DNA of 60,613 nucleotides from JBPOHE01 sp052035915 (lineage in GTDB: Bacteria; Pseudomonadota; Gammaproteobacteria; Chromatiales; Chromatiaceae). The notes under the pieces are model-generated. The model did no database searches and was not told where the DNA came from. It saw only the letters and a list, made by a program, of their open reading frames with translations. The translations under genes were made by a program, and so were the position numbers. The stretch lies in assembly GCA_052035915.1 (NCBI GenBank), contig JBPOHE010000007.1:1-60613 (forward strand), in the 5' to 3' direction. This document shows positions 56,556 through 60,613 of the stretch, one piece after another. Position 1 is the first letter of the stretch. The number at the start of each line of letters is the position of its first letter.

Positions 56556-59009
56556 ATGATCCGTCGAGAGTGGCTGGTTCACTTGGTCAGCGGCGTCCTC
56601 ATTTGCGGGATGGCGGTGGCCGCCTGGTTCGGCGAGCGGCTCAACAACGAGCGGCATACCGCCCAGGTCCGCGCCGCCACCCAGGAACGCTTGAACGAGC
56701 TACGCAGCCGGTTGGAAAACAATCTCCTCAGCAACATCCAACTGAGCCAGGGGCTGGTCAGCGTGATCGCCGCCAACCCGCGCCTGACCCAGGAAGAATT
56801 CATCCGCTCCGCCAGGCCTTTATTCGATGGCGGATCCCAATTGCGCAACATCGGCGCCGCCCCGAACATGGTGATTCGTCTGATGTATCCGCTGGTGGGC
56901 AATGAAAAGGCGATCGGGCTCGATTTCCGTCGTACCCCGAATCAGTTCGAGACCGCGGACCTGGCCCGTCGAACCGGGCGCCTGGTGTTGGCCGGACCGC
57001 TGGAGCTGGCGCAGGGCGGGTCCGGCCTCGTGGCCCGCATCCCGGTCTTCCTCGATGGAGACAGCGGGGAGAAAGCGTTTTGGGGACTGATCTCCAGCGT
57101 GATCGACACCCAGAGGCTGTTCGCGGACAGCGGGCTCCTCAGCGACCGATTGCCGATCGAATTGGCGATCCGGGGCAAGGATGCCGGTGGCCCCCGGGGC
57201 GAGGTCTTTTTCGGGCGCGCCAGCCTGTTCGACGAGGAACCTATCGCGGCCATCATCCCTCTCCCCCTCGGTTCCTGGGTGTTGGCGGCGGTGCCGGTCG
57301 GCGGTTGGCCCCAGCAGGCGGACAATGCCTGGTGGTTGCGTGGGGTCTTCCTGCTGGTGGCCGTCCTCGTCTTCGGTCCCATCTTCGCGTTGGGAAGAGC
57401 CCTGCGGGCTACCGAACACGCCCGGCGCCGGGCGGACACCGGCGCCTCCCGCCTGGTGGCCACCCTGGAAAACACCCCCAATGTCGCCGTGCAGTGGTAC
57501 GACCAGAATGGTCGCGGGAACTACTGGAATCAGGCATCTGAACGCTTGTTCGGCTGGTCGTCACAGGAGGCGGTCGGCCAGACGCTCGATCGACTCATTC
57601 TCAAGGCCGAAGAGATGGAAGCTTTCTTGTCCACCATGACGCAGATCGCCGGGAGCGGTCAGACCATAGGTCCGGTCGAGTTCGGCATCCACCATCGTGA
57701 CGGCTCGCCCCGCCAGGCCCTCTCCACCATCTTTCCCATTCCCGGGGATGACCGACCGCTCTTCGCGCGCATGGACGTCGACATCACCTGGCAAAAACAG
57801 GTCGAACAGGACCTCATCGCCGCCCGCGACGAAGCGCAGAAGGCCTATCGGGTCAAATCCGACTTTCTCGCCAATATGAGCCATGAGATCCGCACCCCGA
57901 TGAATGCCATCATCGGCTTCAGCCACCTGGGTCTTGCCGCGACCTCGGCGGAAAAAATGCGGGAGTATCTGGACAAGGTGTATGTCTCCTCGACCAATCT
58001 TCTTGGCATCATCAACGACATCCTCGACTTTTCCAAGATCGAGGCCGGCAAACTGGAACTCGAAATCGCCCCCTTTCAGCTCCGACGACTGGTGTGGGAG
58101 ATCCGCGACACCATGGAGCTGGAAGCCGAGGCCAAGGGACTGCGGCTCGAGTTCCAGATCGCCGAGGAGGTGCCGGATCCGCTGCTGGGGGATAGCCTGC
58201 GGCTACGCCAGGTGATCACCAATCTGATCTCCAATGCGGTCAAGTTCACCGCCCAGGGCCACATCCGGGTGAGCGCCGAGTTGGTCTCCCGGGTGGAGGA
58301 TCAGCTCCGGCTCAGGTTCTCCGTCGCCGATACGGGGATAGGTATGACCGCCGAGGAACAGGGTCGGTTATTCCGCGCCTTCAGCCAGGCGGACAGCTCC
58401 ACCACCCGGAGATACGGGGGTACGGGGCTGGGTCTGGCCATCAGTCGACAACTGGTGGAGATGATGGGTGGAAAGATCAGCCTCCTCAGTGAACCTGGCC
58501 AAGGCAGCACCTTCAGTTTCACCATCAACCTCGAAGTGAATCCCGAGCCCCATGAGCCCGCCCATATCCTCAACTCCGGCTCTTCACCGGCGGCGATACT
58601 GGAACAGGCTGCCGCCCTGTTGCGGGGCCTGCGGGTGCTGTTGGTGGAGGACAATGTCGTCAACCAGTTGCTGGCCCAGGCGATGCTGGACAAGGTCGGC
58701 ATCCTGGTCGAGCTCGCCGTCAACGGGCGCGAGGCGGTGGAGAAGCTGAGACGATCCCCCGACTACGACCTGGTGTTGATGGATATCCAGATGCCGGAAA
58801 TGAACGGCTATGAGGCGACCGGCCTCATCCGTCGCCAACTCGGCTTGACCGCCTTGCCCATCATCGCCATGACCGCCCACGCCATGAGCGAGGAACGCAC
58901 CCGCTGCCTGGATACAGGCATGGACGACATCATTACCAAACCGATCGACGTCAAATTGCTCTATGCCAAATTGGCGGAGTACCGCCAAGCGCGACCTTCC
59001 AACCGCTAG
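56556..59009 (+). CDS. Hybrid sensor histidine kinase / response regulator (CHASE-PAS-HisKA-HATPase-REC)
   Basis: 817 residues. Helix 1 (LVHLVSGVLICGMAVAAWF) and helix 2 (~265-285) bracket a periplasmic CHASE-like domain (ENNLLSNIQLSQGLVSVIAA, YPLVGNEKAIGLDF). PAS follows at ~300-410, then HisKA with the phospho-acceptor His in FLANMSHEIRTPMNAIIGFS (~442), HATPase_c with N, G1 and G2 boxes (NLISNAVKFTAQG, VADTGIGM, GTGLGLAIS), and a receiver domain with phospho-acceptor Asp in LVLMDIQMPEMNGYEA (~741). No output domain, so it passes phosphate to an Hpt protein elsewhere. The adjacent TAXI binding protein may sense its ligand. Confidence 0.95.
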   Translation: MIRREWLVHLVSGVLICGMAVAAWFGERLNNERHTAQVRAATQERLNELRSRLENNLLSNIQLSQGLVSVIAANPRLTQEEFIRSARPLFDGGSQLRNIGAAPNMVIRLMYPLVGNEKAIGLDFRRTPNQFETADLARRTGRLVLAGPLELAQGGSGLVARIPVFLDGDSGEKAFWGLISSVIDTQRLFADSGLLSDRLPIELAIRGKDAGGPRGEVFFGRASLFDEEPIAAIIPLPLGSWVLAAVPVGGWPQQADNAWWLRGVFLLVAVLVFGPIFALGRALRATEHARRRADTGASRLVATLENTPNVAVQWYDQNGRGNYWNQASERLFGWSSQEAVGQTLDRLILKAEEMEAFLSTMTQIAGSGQTIGPVEFGIHHRDGSPRQALSTIFPIPGDDRPLFARMDVDITWQKQVEQDLIAARDEAQKAYRVKSDFLANMSHEIRTPMNAIIGFSHLGLAATSAEKMREYLDKVYVSSTNLLGIINDILDFSKIEAGKLELEIAPFQLRRLVWEIRDTMELEAEAKGLRLEFQIAEEVPDPLLGDSLRLRQVITNLISNAVKFTAQGHIRVSAELVSRVEDQLRLRFSVADTGIGMTAEEQGRLFRAFSQADSSTTRRYGGTGLGLAISRQLVEMMGGKISLLSEPGQGSTFSFTINLEVNPEPHEPAHILNSGSSPAAILEQAAALLRGLRVLLVEDNVVNQLLAQAMLDKVGILVELAVNGREAVEKLRRSPDYDLVLMDIQMPEMNGYEATGLIRRQLGLTALPIIAMTAHAMSEERTRCLDTGMDDIITKPIDVKLLYAKLAEYRQARPSNR

Positions 59010-59171
59010 CCGCCAGGGTTGGCGCCCTTGGCTGGATTGGGCAGGCACACCTGGTTACCCGGCATGTGGTGATACCTAGACGTCGGGCAACGGAGCCCGA
59101 CTGGCCTGGCATTACAGGAATGGGTATCGCGCCCGGTCGTTCTGGGCCTCGACTGAAAAAGGCTTGTTTTC

Positions 59172-59231
59172 GTTCTTTTATGAAGAACAATACCTCAATA
59201 TAACCGTTATTATTCTCTATTTGAGAACAAT
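59172..59231. repeat. PAL family, copy 7 (core)
   Basis: GTTCTTttatgAAGAACAAT and ATTATTCTCtatttGAGAACAAT are the two inner hairpins. The outer arms are weaker here (a CCCGG remnant near 59135 and CCCCGGCCC near 59253). It lies downstream of the hybrid kinase gene. Confidence 0.8.
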
Positions 59232-59346
59232 AACGCTTCCAAAACCGCCACCCCCGGCCCTCCCCGAAAAGGGAAAAAGGAAACAGATCAAAGGGAAGAA
59301 GCCAATATCCTGGCCAGACGAAAACCCCAGGGGGAAGTCCCAGCGG

Positions 59347-59433
59347 CGTAGGTTGGGTTGACACCGTCAACCCAACATTCCAAGCAGCGCCGGGGAGAAA
59401 TGTTGGGTTGCGCAATACGCAACCCAACCTACG
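59347..59433. repeat. Nested GTTGGGTTG double-hairpin repeat
   Basis: CGTAGGTTGGGTTGAC...GTCAACCCAAC and GTTGGGTTGCG...CGCAACCCAACCTACG form two hairpins whose outer CGTAGG/CCTACG arms also pair. Related to the hairpin at 11400-11430. The interval 59010-59678 contains this, PAL copy 7 and the short repeat at 59553, but no gene. Confidence 0.75.
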
Positions 59434-59552
59434 ATACTTGTTAGGCCATTTTCAGGTTTCATAATTTAGCTTGGTCCCTTTTCAACTTTTCCCAAACGGA
59501 TCAGCTCGCGTAGCTCCGATTAGCGACAGCGTAATCGGAGGAATGTAGCTTT

Positions 59553-59589
59553 CATGCGTGCGATTACACTAGGGTAATCGCACCTACGG
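59553..59589. repeat. CATGCGTGCGATTA...ATCGCACCTACGG repeat, copy 2
   Basis: Flanks identical to 10648-10683, with a different loop. It lies 90 bp downstream of the Mrr-like gene stop, as copy 1 lies at the 3' end of a toxin gene. Confidence 0.65.
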
Positions 59590-59678
59590 TCCTTTGGTGG
59601 TTGCACGTGCAAGCCTCCTAACACGTTCAAATTAACCGGCCTGCGCGGCTTTTCGCGCAGGTCCGATTGAATGCTGGG

Positions 59679-60230
59679 TTAGGGCACAGCGGGTTCATCG
59701 ATAAGAGCATGGCGCAAATACTCCGGATGTTGGCGAGAGGCTACAGAATGCCTGTTACCGTCGATGAGCCAACCGATGACTGGCTCAATGTTGGCCCACG
59801 GCGGTGGTTCGCTCGGGCCGCCAAGGGACTTTGTGAAATAGCTTGTGCGCCCTTCGGCCAATTGGACGGTTGCGATGCCGTGAGCCTTCGCAAACTCCAG
59901 AGCACCTGATTGAAAGCCAGAGCTAGAAAAGACCATGCCCTTCTGGGCACCAACCGACAATAGCTTGCTGTGAAGGCTCTGAATGACTTCGCGCTTCACC
60001 GGATTTTTGTAGTGCTTACACTCGACAAGCACCAGAAACTCAGCATCAAGAGCGCCGAAGCGAACGGTGACATCGATTTCGTAGTCTCCGTCGTGCCCTT
60101 CGACAACCTCGCGGTGTTGAGAGTCGTATCCGTGTAGGTTGAGGCCAAGAACATCAAGCATTGCCTTTACCTCAAGCTCAAATTGCTCAGGTGTAAGTTG
60201 GATCGGTGGATATTGGCCAAGGCGCGGCAT
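59679..60230 (-). CDS. Mrr-like restriction endonuclease domain protein
   Basis: 183 residues. PD-(D/E)xK core: LTPEQFELEVKAMLDVLGLN (opening helix), then the acidic strand YEIDVTVRFGALDAEFLVLV with VECKHYKNPVKREVIQ, giving D...E-x-K, followed by HSKLLSVGAQKGMVFSSSGF and FAKAHGIATVQLAEG. This is the Mrr_cat-type fold that cleaves DNA, usually modified or foreign. No methylase or other defence gene is visible before the window ends. Its start is ATG at 60230, with no strong ribosome-binding sequence. Confidence 0.85.
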   Translation of the reverse strand: MPRLGQYPPIQLTPEQFELEVKAMLDVLGLNLHGYDSQHREVVEGHDGDYEIDVTVRFGALDAEFLVLVECKHYKNPVKREVIQSLHSKLLSVGAQKGMVFSSSGFQSGALEFAKAHGIATVQLAEGRTSYFTKSLGGPSEPPPWANIEPVIGWLIDGNRHSVASRQHPEYLRHALIDEPAVP

Positions 60231-60613
60231 GCTGTGCCCTAACGTAGAGTTAACCGGTGGCCAAGACGACGCGAAGCGGCGTTTTGGGCGTTCGGATTGA
60301 ACGCCATGTTATATCAATTGTCGTTATGACTTACCACTTTCAAAGCCAGATAGGGTCCGCTGTGCGGACCAAACATTCCAACGAAAACGAGGCGGGGAGA
60401 AGGGCCGTAGGGCCGTAGGGCGCAATAGGCGGTAGCCGTATTGCGCCGCATGGCTTTGGGTTTGATATCCGGCGCAATACGCTTCGCTATTGCGCCCTAG
60501 TGTGCCCGGCATGGGCCAAGACTTGTAGCCTGAAAGGAGGCTACCGGAGAGAGTGACGACAACCGTAGAGAAGCGCAAGGGGGAAGCCGCGAGGCCAGCC
60601 TGAAAGAAGCGTG
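60231..60613. other. Repeat-rich end of window, no gene
   Basis: The stretch holds GGGCGCAATA.GCGGTAGCCGTATTGCGCC-type and GGCGCAATACGCTTCGCTATTGCGCC inverted repeats (60416-60500). It then has a purine-rich segment from about 60520 (CCTGAAAGGAGGCTACC, GAAGCGCAAGGGGGAAG) that could be the start of a structured RNA or group II intron-like element continuing outside the window. That last point is weak. Confidence 0.35.

Noticed and set aside
14501..59231. PAL copies as CRISPR or rho-independent terminators
   Set aside because: Copies are dispersed singly over 45 kb with no spacers, and T-runs are not positioned after the stems.
60324..60578. 84-residue minus-strand open frame at the end of the window
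   Set aside because: It is built from inverted-repeat sequence (GCGCAATA family) and has no recognizable start or family.
60500..60613. Group II intron 5' end at the window edge
   Set aside because: Only a purine-rich GAAGCGCAAGGG-like stretch is seen. No intron domain or reverse transcriptase is in the window, so it is mentioned only as a possibility.

Overview
The window is GC-rich chromosomal DNA, most likely from a sulfur-oxidizing gammaproteobacterium (Chromatiales or Thiotrichales type). The basis is a Tat-exported SoxB, an OvoA ovothiol synthase, a hisZ-purA block, a gammaproteobacterial-type methylthioinosine phosphorylase, a SenC/Sco-rich terminal oxidase locus, and many short palindromic intergenic repeats of the kind common in these genomes. 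No taxonomic marker allows a firmer placement.

Layout. 1-1.4 kb: the end of an integrated element (excisionase-like HTH protein, tyrosine integrase) abutting tRNA-Arg(TCG). 1.5-9.6 kb: metabolic and envelope genes (Fe-alcohol dehydrogenase with ABM protein, OmpA/TPR lipoprotein with metacaspase-like protease, ovoA, aldo/keto reductase). 9.6-14.8 kb: a cassette bounded by two copies of one ~150-bp miniature element. It holds a hypothetical gene, two RelE/ParE-type toxin-antitoxin modules whose toxin genes each carry one in-frame stop, and an AT-rich two-gene module that I read as a GAPS4-like anti-phage system. 14.8-21.6 kb: an AmmeMemoRadiSam operon headed by a 1230-residue spermidine-synthase-like / FMN-binding / NosR-like polyferredoxin fusion. 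22.2-25.6 kb: DUF2065-hisZ-purA and a membrane protein. 25.8-31 kb: a YbaK-type deacylase and an RNA-repair locus (rtcB, slipin, a tRNA-like RNA) split by a VapBC module. 31-39 kb: a secreted beta-propeller protein, purine salvage (hpt, mtiP), hemerythrin-like and MBL proteins. 39.3-51.7 kb: a heme-copper oxidase/NO-reductase-like locus with two Sco proteins, PCu(A)C, DUF420, CyoE, CtaA, a CuA subunit II, a subunit I lacking the usual helix-VI tyrosine, and a second subunit-I-like protein next to a cytochrome b-ferredoxin-MvhD fusion. 51.7-60.6 kb: a methyltransferase, SoxB, a TAXI binding protein, a hybrid histidine kinase and an Mrr-like nuclease.

Repeats. At least four dispersed families occur: seven copies of a twin-hairpin palindrome (GTTCTC/GAGAAC cores inside CCGGGCAT arms), three copies of an ~80-bp GTCGGCAA/GGCGGCAA double hairpin, and miniature elements with terminal inverted repeats ATACCATTTC, TTAGGCGATTT and GCCCGCATTTCTCACC. 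Several sit exactly on stop codons, and two are read through into the C-termini of small proteins.

Best candidates for new biology: (i) the element-flanked defence cassette with disabled toxins; (ii) the redox fusion in the AmmeMemoRadiSam operon; (iii) the respiratory module built from a cytochrome b-Fd-MvhD fusion and a heme-copper subunit-I paralogue with an altered CuB site; (iv) the tRNA-like RNA upstream of slipin/RtcB; (v) the seven-copy palindrome family.
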